Counted from the stretch's first letter, positions 1 through 13,512 are shown. The stretch: 64,000 nt of DNA from Siphonodentalium dalli (GCA_032622095.1 CP136067.1:77526705-77590704); one strand, 5' to 3'. Program-made: numbers and translations. Notes: generated by a model from the letters alone, not told the origin.

Positions 1-823
1 GGTTCACTGTTAAGATAGTATGTTCCCTTTCGTGGCAGCAAATTCAGGTTTCTTGTACATATGTTTTATTAATTGGTAAAATCTACCGCCAACTCCGAGC
101 TTTAGAATTTATTAAAGCAAGCCTTGTTGCCAAACAGAATAAAAAGCCTTATAAAAGACAACAACACAACCAAGACAGGCCGTTTGTCTTCGTAAACATA
201 TTTGTTGATACTTGTCTCCAGAGAAAAGATGTGGTCAGATGTTCTGTGGCATGATCGAAGTCCTGCTTGAAATATGCTGTCTAAATTATTATTTTCTAAG
301 TGATCTTTTAAACTCTTTTGTAAAAGAGATGTAAATAGTTTTCCAATGGAACTATAGTGAAGTAAGACTTAAACAACGATAGTTAGTGCGTTAATCCATA
401 TCCCCGTTTGTATGTACAACTCTTACTATTGCTGTGTTCCAGCGTTTGGAGAAGATGATCTCCGTTATAATTGTTTTAAATAATTGCACTATATATGACT
501 GGCAATAGAATACTACTTCAATGTTTCAAAATTCATTAAGGATCAGTTCAAGCTAATCAGTGACCATTTACAACTAGAGTGTATACAACGTATATGCACA
601 TGTTAATATTTACACTCACACGTGCATTCCTATTGTGGAACATGAATGCAGGACGTTGGTTGGTAGAAATTACGTCACATGACGTCGCGCGCTGACCCCA
701 ACTTGCATCCATTTTTGTGTAGACGCAACTTGCTCCGAGCCACGATAATAACGTTGGAAATTGACGCTTAAAACTCTTTTAATCTGCCAATTGACTCGTT
801 TGAGTGTAAATATATGTAATGAA
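1..823. other. Intergenic, nothing recognised
   Basis: A+T-rich sequence with stops in every frame and no domain-like peptide. A partial relative of the hairpin that follows (TTGCATCCAT) appears near 702. No gene or element could be delimited. Confidence 0.5.
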
Positions 824-1032
824 TGTTGATTTTGTTGCGTTCCATAGAGTATGGATGCAAATTGGTCAGACAATTTCATGTGTGGAACTTGCATCCATAC
901 TCTATGGAACGCAAGCAAATCAACATCCATTTCTTAAGTGAATACTAGTATTTCCCGGATACACGCGAGCTTGAAAATCCACTTAAGAAATGGATGTTGA
1001 TTTTGTTGCGTTCCATAGAGTATGGATGCAAG
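824..1032. repeat. Three-copy inverted/direct repeat forming a 53-bp-arm hairpin
   Basis: The segment at 888-940 is the reverse complement of 980-1032 with about two mismatches, leaving a loop of about 39 bp. A third, shorter copy lies at about 824-859 in the same orientation as the right arm. All three share the core TTCCATAGAGTATGGATGCA, itself partly palindromic. No protein is encoded. It probably belongs to a foldback-type repeat. Confidence 0.8.
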
Positions 1033-2327
1033 TTGGTCTGACATTTAGTGTGCTTAGTTCAGAGTCATCAATGAGGATATCAGCTTAATCACTCGAAATT
1101 TTACCAGAAGAGATGTTCTGATTTGTTTCCACCAGTTTTTCTTCTACGGATATTTCTGCTTGTAGACATGGTGGGGATCGAGGGTTCAGTTATTGTTGTT
1201 GAATATGGAACGTTAGAGTGTTATGTTATATGATCAACGACATCCTTGAAGCGCGTAAATTCATTCTCATTGCACTCATAAATGCCAAGCAAACTAGACC
1301 ACACTTAGTATCGCACACAATAGAGGCATCACGGAGGGTAGATGTAGCCAGGGAACCACCACATTCAATGAACAACCGAACTACTCACTAAAATGCAATG
1401 CATAATTTTGTTTCTCAGCCTGCCGCAGTGTCAATGTAATGACGTCAATAATGATAAGGAGGGACAGAAATCATATGCAGAAACACTCAGTAGACGACAG
1501 GTAGAGAAATATGAGAACGGTGGGTGGGTTACCCCGGGTATCAGAACTGATCTGTGACATTACAGAGCTCTACAGCTAAGATTTCCTGTTTGTGTGGTGC
1601 ATCCGAACACATTGTTGCTGTGCCCATCATCAACTGCACTAACGAAATGAACTGCTAAAGACATCACGCTATTGTTGTTTGTGTTTGTAATATGCGCACA
1701 GGAGGAGGCCGTTTGTAATAAAGTGTTTACAGACGCACAACGTTACAACGATAACTAACGGCAGTATTTACTCTATCCATCCGTTACACGTTCTGTTACC
1801 TGCCGTTGGCGCGGGTGATCTCCCCTGAGCTTGTCGGTGCCTGTTCACAGCCAATCAGCCGAAACAATAATAGTTTTGCGCAGGAATGAGGCTGGTAAAT
1901 CAATTATAAGAAAACCAGTATTCTGAAAGCAGAACGTGTTTTGTCGCTTCGGCTTTGATCTCCCATTTCTCAGACGGGGCAGCAAAGCTACGAAATAAGC
2001 AGCATTTCTTAAGCCTGGTTTTTTGTCGGGGAGTCAGACTCTGTGGCAACAAACTCGACTATCACTCATCGTGAGGAGATGTTTTTTCATGATCAGGGCA
2101 GCGTCAGTTAGGCGGCTACTATAATGAGGATTTACAGCGAATTTTCCCATGCGAAACACTAAGATGGGTGTGATCTGCTTCGAGAATCATATGTTTTTGC
2201 GTACATAAAAAACACAAGTAATATACACGTATCATAATGACGTCCCATATTTGTAAATTAAAACGACTAGCGACATTTTTGGAAGATGACATTTTATTCA
2301 TTCTCGTGGAGATTTAAGAAATTCTGG
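1033..2327. other. Intergenic, nothing recognised
   Basis: No coding pattern, RNA gene or clear repeat seen. Around 1500-1900 the sequence is a little more G+C-rich and of higher complexity than its surroundings, but nothing identifies it. Confidence 0.45.
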
Positions 2328-2522
2328 CAGTAACATTTTTGGCTTTTGTTTACATAACAAAGCGTATGGACTTGACAATGACATACTATTTACGCGATAT
2401 TTATGATTGGTATAAGAACAATGTATGTCTATGATTTAATATTCTTTCTGTTTATAGCGGTTTTAACAGTTTGACTAGTTTAACAGAATTATCCACCACG
2501 AAGGTCATCGTGCCTTTAATTA
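2328..2522 (+). mobile_element. Fragment of the TTAA-flanked MITE family (AGGTACGG/CGTGCCT type)
   Basis: Resembles the right-hand part of the complete elements at 34360-34860 and 38722-39223. Shared landmarks in order are GTTTACATAACAA, a TTTACGCGATAT block, TTCTTTCTGTTTATAG and the terminal CGTGCCTTTAA. The left half is missing or unrecognisable, so this is a truncated or old copy. Confidence 0.55.
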
Positions 2523-3033
2523 GCATTGGCTCGGCATTGGTACTAAAGACAAAGGTACTTTTGTAGTACACTTTCCAACTGTACATATTCAAATTTGAAA
2601 CGATATAATGAAAACACATCGAACCGTGTGTTCGAACTGGAATTTCCCTTTTACAATTTGCTACACAGAAGACATAGCCGGCGATCGAACTTCACAAATA
2701 GTCTGGCTCGCGTCGTAATAATGTTATTCGATGTACCACAAATGTGACAGCCAAGTTCCCATTCTAAAAAAGAGTGGGATATATGAAATCAGTTTCTCGT
2801 TGTTTCTCGTTTTGTGAACTGTTATCGTTCATGGTCAGCTTTTAAGTGACATAAATGTACGCCAACTGGCCATTGGCGAACTGTATATCACGTTTCTTGA
2901 CATCTTTGTGGGAAATAATAACTGATATATTATTCATTCTAAAACGATATACACTACGTCAAACCTGCTGTTCAAATTGAAGTTTTCAGTTTACACCACC
3001 CCATCAACTATGATATCACAACACACCAAAGGT
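2523..3033. other. Intergenic, nothing recognised
   Basis: A+T-rich, no open coding frame of interest and no repeat partner noticed elsewhere in the window. Confidence 0.4.
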
Positions 3034-4590
3034 TCTAGAGGCGCGGCCAAATTTCAAAAGTGGTCGGATACCCCTACCCTCGGTAGAACAAGTTGAAACC
3101 AACTTTTTCTTGAAGGTAAATCTATATCATTTATGAAAATGATTCTTGGCCTTACCGGAATTGGTGGCAGCTATGTATGGTAAGACTATTTGTGAAGGTA
3201 CCCTACCGAAAAATTAGCCTGTTTTCAGCGGTTGACCAGCTATACACAATTGGTTCAAAGTTAATCACATCACCAAAAACAGAACGTTCTATTTGTTATT
3301 ATGGGTTACACGGTGAAACTAGATCGGAACGTTCTTATTTGTTCTGGTTTGTTCGAGATTTCACGACGTCATGGTAGAGAATGTAACGTTCTGCGTAAAA
3401 AAAATCATGACGATTCAGAGAAACTGTCGCCCGTCAACTCTGTAAAAAACTAGCACGCTCGACCTAGCTTATCTTGTCATATATGTTTGGAAAGATTGGA
3501 GTATTTTCTATCGGGATGTATTAATTCTTTTTTCCTGTCCCTACACATATTGCAATAATAGGCAAAAACTTAACCCTCCCCCAATGTAATAAAATGTTAA
3601 GTATAGCCATCGCCGGGGATTGGATCCCAGAATGATAGAATAGTGTGTAGTATTTGCTTTTATTTAGTGTAGAACACACATAAGAAGTGTAAAATGCGAA
3701 TTTCCAACCATATTCACTATTAGAAGAGTATCAAAATCCAAGATGGCGTCCAATATGGCATTCAGTTTTTATTTTAAGACTTAGTGAAGCGACATACGAA
3801 AAATCAAGAAAAGGAACGTCCACAGTGGTAAAATCTATATTATTTTAATGACTACATAGAATAGCATTTCATGTAATACATTAATTTGACCATTGTACAT
3901 CTTTTCAATTGGTAAAATAATAGGTAAAAATGTATCCCTCCATCCAATGTCATAACATTCGAAATAAAGTTATCGCCTGGGATTGGAACCACCAATGATA
4001 GCATGCTGCGCAGTAGTTTGTTTTATTTAATGTAGAACACACATACGAAGTGACATGTATGAATTTCCATCCATATTCACTATTAGAAGAGAATGAAACT
4101 ACAAGATGGCATCCAGTATGGCGTCCAATTTTAATTGTAACACTTAGCGAACGGACATACGAACGAACTATAACGGGGACGTCCCCTGTGGTATATTGTA
4201 TATATCATTGAAGTGACTACATAGACGATATTTCATATGGAACAGTAGTTTCATCATTAGTCCATTTTTATCAGTTGGAGAATTAGTAAATAAAAACTTA
4301 ACCACCACACAGTCACAAACGTCCACATCATGGCGGCACTTGTGACTCTAGTCCAGAATGCAAAGAATTAAGCAAATCGTTCAGAATTACTTTGTGTTGA
4401 ATACAACGAACAAACATAAATTGTAAAATTTGAAATCCACATCTGGCTTAGGAGACAACCAAACCCAAGATGGCGCCCAACATGACGGCTAATCGTAATG
4501 TCAACACGTTGTGAACAATGAATACGAAAGCCGGTCAAAATGTATCATACGGCAGTTTGCAGCGATATATTGTTTAGATTGTGTGTTTAT
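3034..4590. repeat. Left arm of a large inverted repeat
   Basis: Runs in reverse complement against 7200-8695. Matching landmarks include CAAGTTGAAACCAAC, ATAGCTGCCACCA (reverse), AGAACGTTCTATTTGTTATT, the block around ACTGTCGCCCGTCAACTCTG, and the segments around CCAAGATGGCGTCC. The arm contains two tandem sub-units of about 350 bp (about 3600-3840 and 3950-4200), each with TGTAGAACACACATA, CATATTCACTATTAGAAGAG and a CAAGATGG core. The arms are diverged by scattered substitutions and small indels, so the structure is not new. Confidence 0.75.
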
Positions 4591-7199
4591 ATTAGACGTC
4601 GATATGTTGTGTTTGAGTAATGGTAAATTGGTAAGTCAACATTTTTTTCAGATAAAGCTTTGACATGACTGTCTCAAATTAACTTCCTTAAGCTGTCGAT
4701 CAGCTCCGTACGGGCGGGTAAACCGTGTATTTCGTGTTACCATTGGTTTGGTGGTATCCTACATCAGGTTCCAAATGTCACACCCTTCGCTATGACGCAG
4801 GTGTGACGCCAGGATTAACACTGGATGGAAATTTGCATTTGTTGAATGTTTAGGTTGTTTTGTTTAGCAATTATCAGGAACTTTATATCAAATATTTGGA
4901 GAAGGACAAACCAACCAAAATAAAAAACACTTAGCGAAATTCCGAGAATGACTCAAATAGTTTAATTTGCTGAATCGTGTATCAATCTCCAATGCGCATT
5001 TTGACTATTGCTTGACACATTTGATGTCATTTTGAGACATTCTGTCAGTAAAGCATTAACAATATATGTAGATAACTGGTAATAATTGAGGATGGTCATT
5101 AACCGTTACAAATAATCATGCATTCGATGCGGTACGAAGTGATGTTCTAATGGTCAGTACTAACATGACTTTCATTAATATATCGATAGTCTAGAATGTG
5201 CAGTCCTCATTAACATGTCCTTTTGAATTTCCACCAACATTTTCAGAGAGCCTTGAAATAGTTTTGGCCAAATGAAAATGGCATACATTTTTAAATCCGG
5301 CAAATAAGATATCTAATCGATCTCTGGTTTTGTGAAAGTGGGATATGAGTCCACGAGCAATCAAAGTTCACACATAATAGTAACTACCTATTAACGTAAC
5401 ACGGTATTCATCATCACACACACATAAATGCTCTTCAATGACATAACATGGGACCATAGTGTCTATATAATGCAATAAGCGTTATAAATAGGTTATAAAT
5501 AGGCGTTATAGTGGTCGAGAGGTTGCTGCTTTGTATAATCGTCCGAGTTTTGCGTCAAACAAGAGAACAACACCACACACCTATGCATACAAGTTGTTTT
5601 CGCCATGTATATGTTGCTTAATGTGCATGTTTTTCCTTACATTAACATTTTAGTCTCGTCTAATATGTGCGTTAAATTGTGAATGTCAATCGTATATTCA
5701 TATATGTTACAAACAGAAGATATTGAGTTTCCGGGCTAGACTAATTGAAATTGAATCCTCTATATCTCCGGCGGATATCATATCTGTATTTGATCTTAGT
5801 GACGTGGGTCAGGACTAATTTCCACTGAACATGCATGTTGGTGTTCCATTTATGATTGCCGTTAGATTATATCCATAATCACGCAACTCACTAGCGTTTC
5901 TCAGAATGTCGCTAAAAAGTTGTTTTGTCCACGGTTCTTTTGAGTTGGTTGCATTTGAGATGGATAAGATGGTAAGTAATGAAAAACTGTAGGCTAGTAG
6001 CAAATATAAACACAATTGAACTGGCGACAGGCATAATGCAATTCACAATAAACACTAGTCATTAGTCTTGATATGTAGATATTCAAATTGTGTTTATGGT
6101 TTGGTCTATGGCGCCTAGCCCATTTCACGACATACATTGTATTCTTATGGGTGGCAGAAAGACAGCGCAGATCTTACCGCGGATCAATATACTCAGTCCA
6201 CACATAAACCACCTACCCCAAACTGGCACATATATTCGACAGTTATTTTCACTTAACAGGGCCCTCATATCAGTGTTGCTGATCGTGATGCATAACACCT
6301 TCGCCGTTGATCTATTGTTTTAGGGGGGATACAAGTAACTGAGTGTAAGTCAGAGTGATGTAATCAACTCAAAATCACTGGCATATAGTGTTGTGTTCTA
6401 CCCAGTAGAATCCTTTGCGTTTCTCAAGAAAACCTGAACGTGCCATGCTCAAGTGCCCATTGTTGTAAATGCATTGATTCACATTGTATGACTCATATTC
6501 AAGGAAAATGTGGGAATTAGAAATGTATTTCTCAGATCCACCTGTCTCTATGTCTCTATAAACATGTCGTCACTGGAGTCATGTTTGACCTTTTGTCACT
6601 GAACGCTAATTGAATTGTTGGCTATCAGAGCCATGTTGTACTTGTGATTGAGAAAATTAAATGTTGCGCTCATCTATATGTAGATAAATATATGTTGATG
6701 TTATTCCATTCCAAAATATTATTATTGAAAACTTATCGCATGATACCTACAATCAACTACCGGCACTAGAGCGAACAAACAAACCATTTGAACGGTTGTT
6801 GAAAACTTTTGGGACTTCAACAACAAATCCAGCGTCACTTCTCTGGCTGTTGTACTTCTTCGCAAAATTGTAGTGAGATCCATATTATGGGATGTCATCT
6901 TGTATTTTGGGATCCCTCTGATAGCGAGTGTGGTTGTCACATAATTGTGTCGCACAAAATGACATCTACAACTGCGAATTTGTTGCTTTATTCTTGGTTA
7001 CGATTTTCAGAGGTGCCTTTGTGCGCAAATTTAACTTTAGAGATGAGGATTGTTGAGTTTTGTGTTTATTATTTCGCAAATTAAAAGATATGACATAACT
7101 ACTATTTCATATGACTAATGTAATGTAATGAAATGAATGTAATGAATCCTTGACCGCCATGTTTTGGTCTCCGTCATCACGCAAATAATAAATTGCCAT
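4591..7199. other. Spacer between the inverted-repeat arms
   Basis: About 2.6 kb lies between the two arms. No transposase, reverse transcriptase or other domain was recognised. A stretch near 5500-5530 (GTGGTCGAGAGGTTGC) faintly resembles a tRNA A box but has no matching B box. If the arms are the ends of one mobile element, this would be its body, and it looks non-autonomous. Confidence 0.4.
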
Positions 7200-8695
7200 T
7201 TAATAATGGAAACACACTTTAGCTAATACATCGCTATAAGTTATACCATATGAGACGTTCTTTGCCCGCATATCGTATTAGTTGTTCACAAAGTGTTGAC
7301 ATTAAACTTAACTGCCATGTTGGTCGCCATTATGGCGCCATGGTGGGTGTGACTTCAATCTGTTGTTTCTGTATCGTATTCAGCATAAATGAAATACAAA
7401 ATGTATGCTCATTTCTTTTTGGCCTGTACTACAATCCTCAGTGGCCCATTTGTGTGGAAGTTTGTGACTGTAGGGGTGGTTAAGTTTTTTGTCTAATTAT
7501 TTCATCTATTGACAATATCGATTAATGCTGAATCTAATGTTTGATATGAAATATTCTATGTAGTCCGTACAATGATATATAATATACCACTGGGGACGTT
7601 CCTTTTCTGTATTTGTCGTATGCCCATTCACTACGTTTTAAAATTAAAATTGGCCGCCATATTGAACTCCATCTTGGATTATGATACTCTTCTAATAACA
7701 AATCTGGATGGCAATTTGCTCTGGTCAATTCGCATTAAATAAAACAAAATACTGCGCATTATGCGATCATTCGTGGTTTCAATCCCAGGCGACAACTTTA
7801 GTTCGAATTTTATGACATTGAACGGCGGAATAATTTTTTGCCTATTATTTTACCACTTGATAGGGTGTATTAATGGCGAAACTAATGTATGATATAAAAT
7901 GCTATTCAATATAGTCATTAAAATAATATACATTTTACCACTGGTGACGTTCCTTTTCTGGATTTTTCGTAAAAAGTCCTAACATAAAAACTGAATGCCA
8001 TATTGGACGCCATCTTGGAGTTTGACACTCTTCTAATAGTGAATATGGTTGGAAATTCGCATTTCACACTTGTTATGTGTGTTCTACACTAAATAAAAGC
8101 AAATACTACGCACTATTCTATCATTCTGGGATCCAATCCACGACGATGGCTATACTTAGCATTTTATGACATTGGGGGGAGGGTTAAGTTTTTGCCTATT
8201 ATTGCAATATATGTAAGGACAGAAAAATCTTTCCAAACATATATGACAAGATAAGCTAGATCCAGCGTGCTAGTTTTGTACAGAGTTGACGGGCGACAGT
8301 TTCTCTGAATCATCATGATTTTTTTTACGCAGAACGTTACATTCTCCACATTGACGTCGTGAAATCTCAAACAAACCATACACAATAAGAACATTCCGAT
8401 CTAGTATCACCATGTACCCCATAATAACAAATAGAACGTTCTGTTTTTGGTGATGTGATTAACTTTGAACCAATTGTATATAGCTGGTCAACCGCTGAAA
8501 ACAGGCTAATTTTTCGGTAGGGTACCTTCAGAAATAGTCTTACCATACATAGCTGCCACCAATGCCGGCAAGGCCAAGAATAATTTTCATAAATGGTATA
8601 GATTTACCTTCCATAAAAAGTTGGTTTCAACTTGTTCTACAGAGGGTATACGGGTATCTCGAAAACTAAGGCCCGTTTTGGATTTGACCGCTCCT
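7200..8695. repeat. Right arm of the large inverted repeat
   Basis: Reverse-complement partner of 3034-4590. It includes inverted CCATCTTGGA and GCCATATTG segments, the ACAAGATAAGCTAG region and the AGAACGTTCTG region. The outer end (GACCGCTCCTCT) mirrors AGAGGCGCGGCC at the left end with mismatches. No clean target-site duplication could be read at the boundaries. Confidence 0.75.
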
Positions 8696-10529
8696 CTATT
8701 CGTGCCATGTAATTTTTTACAATTTGGACATACTTAGTGGCTTTCGTGGCTGTGCCATAATATTCCAACTCTCTTTATTTTTTGTTCACAGAGTTTACTG
8801 TATGTTCTCTAAACTAGAGTGAACACCTCGCCCATATATTGTATGTGAAGTATCTTTTTTCACGAAGACACGCTTAATATCGCATTCCGGATTAAAACAA
8901 CATTAACATATTTTGAAAGAAACTGTTTGGATTATATATCGAATTCATCATCGCCTTCAAACCTAATACCGTGCGAATTCACGCGGAAAGCTCAAAGCCG
9001 CCCGTAATTTCAATTTTCAAACCATCCGTTGCGACTTCTGCTAGTTCTCTTGGTCTCTCCTCGCTAATTGATATAGCATACAAGCAAACGTTGCACACCT
9101 CGAAATATACTTATCCACTTACACTTTTGTAAACTTTATCATGCAGACTTCAAAGAGTATTTATATTTGACGTAATAAATAACGTCTTTCTCATTCCTGT
9201 CGATCTCCTTTGTGCTTACATGTTTACAGAACAAACCCAGTCTTCGCGGATATATGCGTTTTCGGTTGATATTTTGTACATAACACTTTACTTCTTGTGA
9301 CGGTCATACCTTTGAACCCGTGTAACCGTGTTCCTATCGAATAGTGGCGGTATTGCTAGTACAAACCATATCCGTTGAAATTTAGAGCATGCGTATATAT
9401 ATATATAGCAACATCGAAATGTGTGTCGAACCAGTAGAAACAGGGCCTTGAGATAGCATCGATATACCCTCGATAAACGACAACGATGAGTTGTTTTCAG
9501 CCATACACACCACTTCGGAGGAATATTATTATTTAAAGGGATTCGCCCAGTTTGACATAGCTCGACAATGTTGTATAATCTTGTTTTCGTCTATACTATA
9601 TATAGCACTATCTTAGTATTTGGAGGATGACAAGACCTTTATGACCATATGCTTTGTTTAGCATGTATACGATATGTTACACGTACAACGCGTTTTAGTA
9701 AGAATGATAGTCTTGGCTTCAAGGTCATATCCATAGCTATATACCATAAAACAAGTTGTTTTAAAGCAGAGCATTTACTTGTAATGTTTATATATATGCT
9801 CTTCGTAATACGGAGGAATAAAGATATATATAGAAAATTAGATATTTGCCACACCGACGAATATCCGGTGTGTTTTTTTTTTTGGGGAAGCAATATTGTT
9901 TAAACAAAGTATATGGCAGAAATTGCTTTTCTCCGGTTTTAACTTAGAAACAACTTCTTTGTTCTGAGAAGTTTGGTGTATCACCACTGTTGTCGCAATC
10001 AAGTGATAGAAACCACAAAAAGATATGAGATCGTAAGTACCGAGCAATGTATTATAGTGTACGTTATATCGCAAGTTTTCACGGTTGTTTTGTTGGCATT
10101 TCGTCATAGAAAACCACATGTTGCTAAAATATGAATGGAAACATACTTATAAAATGGATATTTACCAAAGCTATATAATGACGTAAAATTTCAGATAGTT
10201 TACTTAAATTCTCACGCAGTTACCTATCGTACAGGTGCATTTTATATGCATGTTTGCGTTCATATTCTGGCACCATAAGGACGAAATGCCGGCAAAACAT
10301 ACCGTGAAAACTTGTGAGTGTGTGAGCATCCCTTTAATGAAAAAAGAATGAAAGCGTCATTGACACTGTAGCTCAAATTGGGGAGGTGTTAATAATTTTA
10401 TGCTGAGCAGTCAATAGAATAATCAAGAAGAAGGAAAGCAAAAGTTTCAGTAAAGGGATTGCACTGTGTATATTAAATTATTTTATTTTCAAACAGTTCT
10501 CCAATCAATGTGAGCTGCAGCTAGTATGT
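8696..10529. other. Intergenic, mostly unrecognised
   Basis: No gene found. Overlapping small open frames on both strands near 9640-10120 have no recognisable domain. A dispersed repeat copy lies at about 10225-10320 and is listed separately. Confidence 0.45.
10225..10320 (+). repeat. Dispersed repeat, copy 1
   Basis: Shares with 41540-41640 the ordered landmarks GTGCATTT or ATGCATTT, GTTCATATTCTG, GACGAAATG, AAAACATACCGTG and AACTTGTGAGTGT. Same orientation, moderately diverged. Element type unknown. Confidence 0.6.
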
Positions 10530-11800
10530 GCCGATGAATCTCAATGATGAATGCAAGATGGCTGCTGGGAGCCATGTTTTTCAATGAATTTTGGAGAAAT
10601 TGGACATTTCAAGATGAAGTTTGGTGAAGATCGGATGAGGGATATGGCATGTAGGGTGTGTCGAAGGAGTTAGTCATACAAAGAGTAAAATCCAAGATGG
10701 CCACTGGCGGTCCTGTTTTTGAATGAAATTCTTTACAAAATTGATGGTCTAATGATCACCCAAAAGATCCGTATGAAGTTTGGTGATAATCGGGTTAAGG
10801 GTGTGTATGTAGGTTCTGCCAAAGGATTTACTCATACAAAGAACAAAAAGTAAAATCCAAATGGTTGCTGGCAGCCATGTTTTTAACGAATTTTGGATAA
10901 AAAAATCGCTTCCATCTAGAGGTCACAACGGAGAGCCATTTAAAGTTTGGTGATGATATCACGAGGAATGTTGTCTGTAGGGCGTGCCAAACTTTGAATT
11001 TAAGGATTAAGTCATCCAAAGTGCAAAATAGAAAATGGCTGCCGACAGCCATATTTTTCACCGAAACATGTTCAATTTCGATAGATACCATCTAGAGGTG
11101 GTCATAATCATTTTCGAAACATTTCTCCGATATATGCGGACTGCAGGGTGTGCCGATGGTTTCATATGTGAAATCCAAGATACTGCTGGCGGCCATGTTT
11201 TTCAAGTTTTAAACGAATTTCGGAAATAATCGATTGCTCCGATCTAGAGGTCACCCTGAATATCCTTATGAAGTTTGGTGACGATCGGATGAGAGATGTG
11301 AGCTCCTGGTTGCGCCGAAGGATTTAGTCATGGAAAGAGTAAAATACAAGATGGCCGCTGGCGACCATGTTTTAAAACGCAATTCGGAAATATTTGATGG
11401 CAGCAATCTAGTGGTCACACTAAAGATCCATATCAAGTTTGGTGGCTATCAAATGAGGGATGTGGCCTGTAGTGTGTGTCAAAGGATTTAGTCATGTAAA
11501 GAGTAAAATCCAAGATGGTTGCCAGAGGCCAATTATTTCATCGAAAATGTCTAAAATTCGGTCGCCCCAATCTAGAAGTGATCCTAAACATGCCTGTAAA
11601 TTTTTTAAACATTTCTCTAATAAATGCTGGCTGCAGGGTGTGTCGATGAATTCAAATTTGAAATTCAATATGGCTGCTGGCGGCCATGTTTGTTTTATCG
11701 AATTTCTCTCATCTAGATGTCACCCAGAATATACATATGAAGTTTCATGATGATCGGATGAGGGATACGGCCTGTAGGGTGAGCCAAAGGAAATTGTTAT
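10530..11800. repeat. Degenerate tandem array with a CCAAGATGGC core
   Basis: About eight units of roughly 140-175 bp, with cores near 10552, 10693, 10854, 11028, 11175, 11347, 11511 and 11665. Each unit has a variant of AAATCCAAGATGGC followed by a GGC-rich half repeat ending in CATGTTTTT. Next come a TCTAGAGGTCAC-like block, GAAGTTTGGTGA, a GATCGGATGAGGGAT-like block, GTAGGGTGTG and AAGGATTTAGTCAT. Units differ by substitutions and indels, so no conserved reading frame runs through them. Confidence 0.8.
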
Positions 11801-13239
11801 GGCAATACTTTACAAAGTAAAGTGAGCTACAATAGTGTAATGTTCTCCTGGCGTTCCTGCAATAGCAAAACCTTACCGACAGAAAAGCTATACCTAAATG
11901 CATTTTATTTTGGGGGTTTCTAGTCTCGGGTCGACAGATTGATTTTACTCTAGAACAGTAATGGAAATATGACAATCAATATTGGATTCGCTAAATTTTT
12001 TAAGCAAGAAACTATGAATATATATCTTTTAAAAGATGGTCAGATTTCCATACAGATATGTCGACATTCGGGTACCAGTTCAAATGAAGACTTCACATCT
12101 CCATTTAATATGCAAATCAAAATCAGGGTGAACATGCACATATTAGAGAAATGAGATTATTAGCTTTAGCCGCTGGATACAAATTTCATCGTCATCAAAT
12201 CTATTTGTTGGCTGTCACGAGATTGGGCTGTCACGGGGAAATGAGCGTGCTGATATAATGATGTTTTATGTAGTCCGCAACACCAGGCATGCATACATAG
12301 AGGCGCAATTTTAAATTTAAATCTGTTAATACCAATACTCGGTTTTACAGTGCTATCTCGTGCAGTGTTTAGATAGCTGTTCTCTGGCCAATTTATGTCC
12401 GTTTTATTGAGACAAATACAGAATGAAAATTGCGCTGCTCGCCTGTCCGTTAATCATACCATTAAATCTATTTAAAATATTAACTTCGGAAGGCTTTATA
12501 AGATTAGTTTCGTCCACATAAACCTCAGATATCCACGAAATGTCGTTACGTCAGATTAAAAGCAAAATTTAAGAAGAATATATGTGCGGTTGTGATGAAA
12601 TTAGGCGTTGGGTTGCCTTATCTAAAAGCGCCTTCTTCCGTTCGACTTCTCTCCGTTTATAGCAACAACTACATAAATCACACGAGACAGTTCTGTTCTA
12701 CACCGTTAAAGTTTTTCGAGAAATTTAAAGATTGAATATAACAGGTTGTGTGCCTTTAAATATGACTCCGTGGCACATTATCGCCTTAGTTATGCATGTG
12801 CTATGCTCGCCACGGAAATTATAAGTATAGTGCATATACCTTGCATGATTATGCCTATATATATTTTTTGCTTCTACGGGTTGGGGGATTAAGAAGATTT
12901 TTTTCAGGGGAAATATAATTCTACATCCCACCGTTCCCACGACAAGCAAGCAATGCACTTGCCCATGCAGAAACTAATAAGTTGATGGCTTCCTTGTTCC
13001 AGAAAATTAACTTTGTGGCTCAATGGGTAAATGTTCGTTATATATGGTTGCCATGCAGGCTACAACGACCGATTCCATAGTGATAAATATTAAATCAGTG
13101 CGTATTTTACAAATTTTGCCAATCGAGTACAACATCGAGCTTTTGTGAGTGTTGCATAATATCATGACTTATGTAGTGTTGAAAATCCCAAAATATTTGT
13201 CAACTCCAATTTAAACATCCACGTTTAGATCGGGTTTAA
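11801..13239. other. Intergenic, nothing firmly recognised
   Basis: No gene seen. At about 13013-13085 the string TGGCTCAATGGGTAA resembles a tRNA A box, but the downstream CGACCGATTCC is a poor B box, so a SINE call is not supported. Confidence 0.4.
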
Positions 13240-13512
13240 CCCCAAGGATTCGTAAACCTGGTTTACGAAAACCTCTGGGTTTAAACACCCGTTTAACAGC
13301 TAAAACCCATAGTTTAAATCCGAGACGACAGGTCTGAGTGACGCATTCGTCCCCTCTTGTTTAAATCTGGTATAGCTAAACCATGAATTAGCAGTAGTGT
13401 CTCTACACCCTCGATCTAAACAAAAGTACGTGCCTGACGTGCTGACGGTGGCATTCTACTGACAGCGAAAATAGATAACTAAGATAACCGGCATATTCGA
13501 TTGTAAATTATA
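13240..13512 (+). repeat. Dispersed repeat, copy 1 of a pair
   Basis: Direct-repeat partner of 15783-16018. Shared blocks include TTACGAAAACCTCTG, GTTTAAACACCCGTTTAACA, CCGAGACGACAGGT, AGCAGTAGTGTCTC, AAAAGTACGTGCCT, TGACGGTGGCATTCTA and AACTAAGATAACCGGCATAT. Alternating TTTAAACC strings suggest a short internal periodicity. Coding potential is not evident. Confidence 0.75.

Noticed and set aside
5815-6015. Minus-strand frame with a hydrophobic start and four N-glycosylation sequons
   Set aside because: It begins with TTG, and no in-frame ATG precedes it before a stop. No partner exon or convincing splice donor was found.
13013-13085. Possible tRNA-derived SINE head
   Set aside because: The A-box-like string is present, but the B box (CGACCGATTCC) departs from GGTTCGANTCC and no tail was seen.
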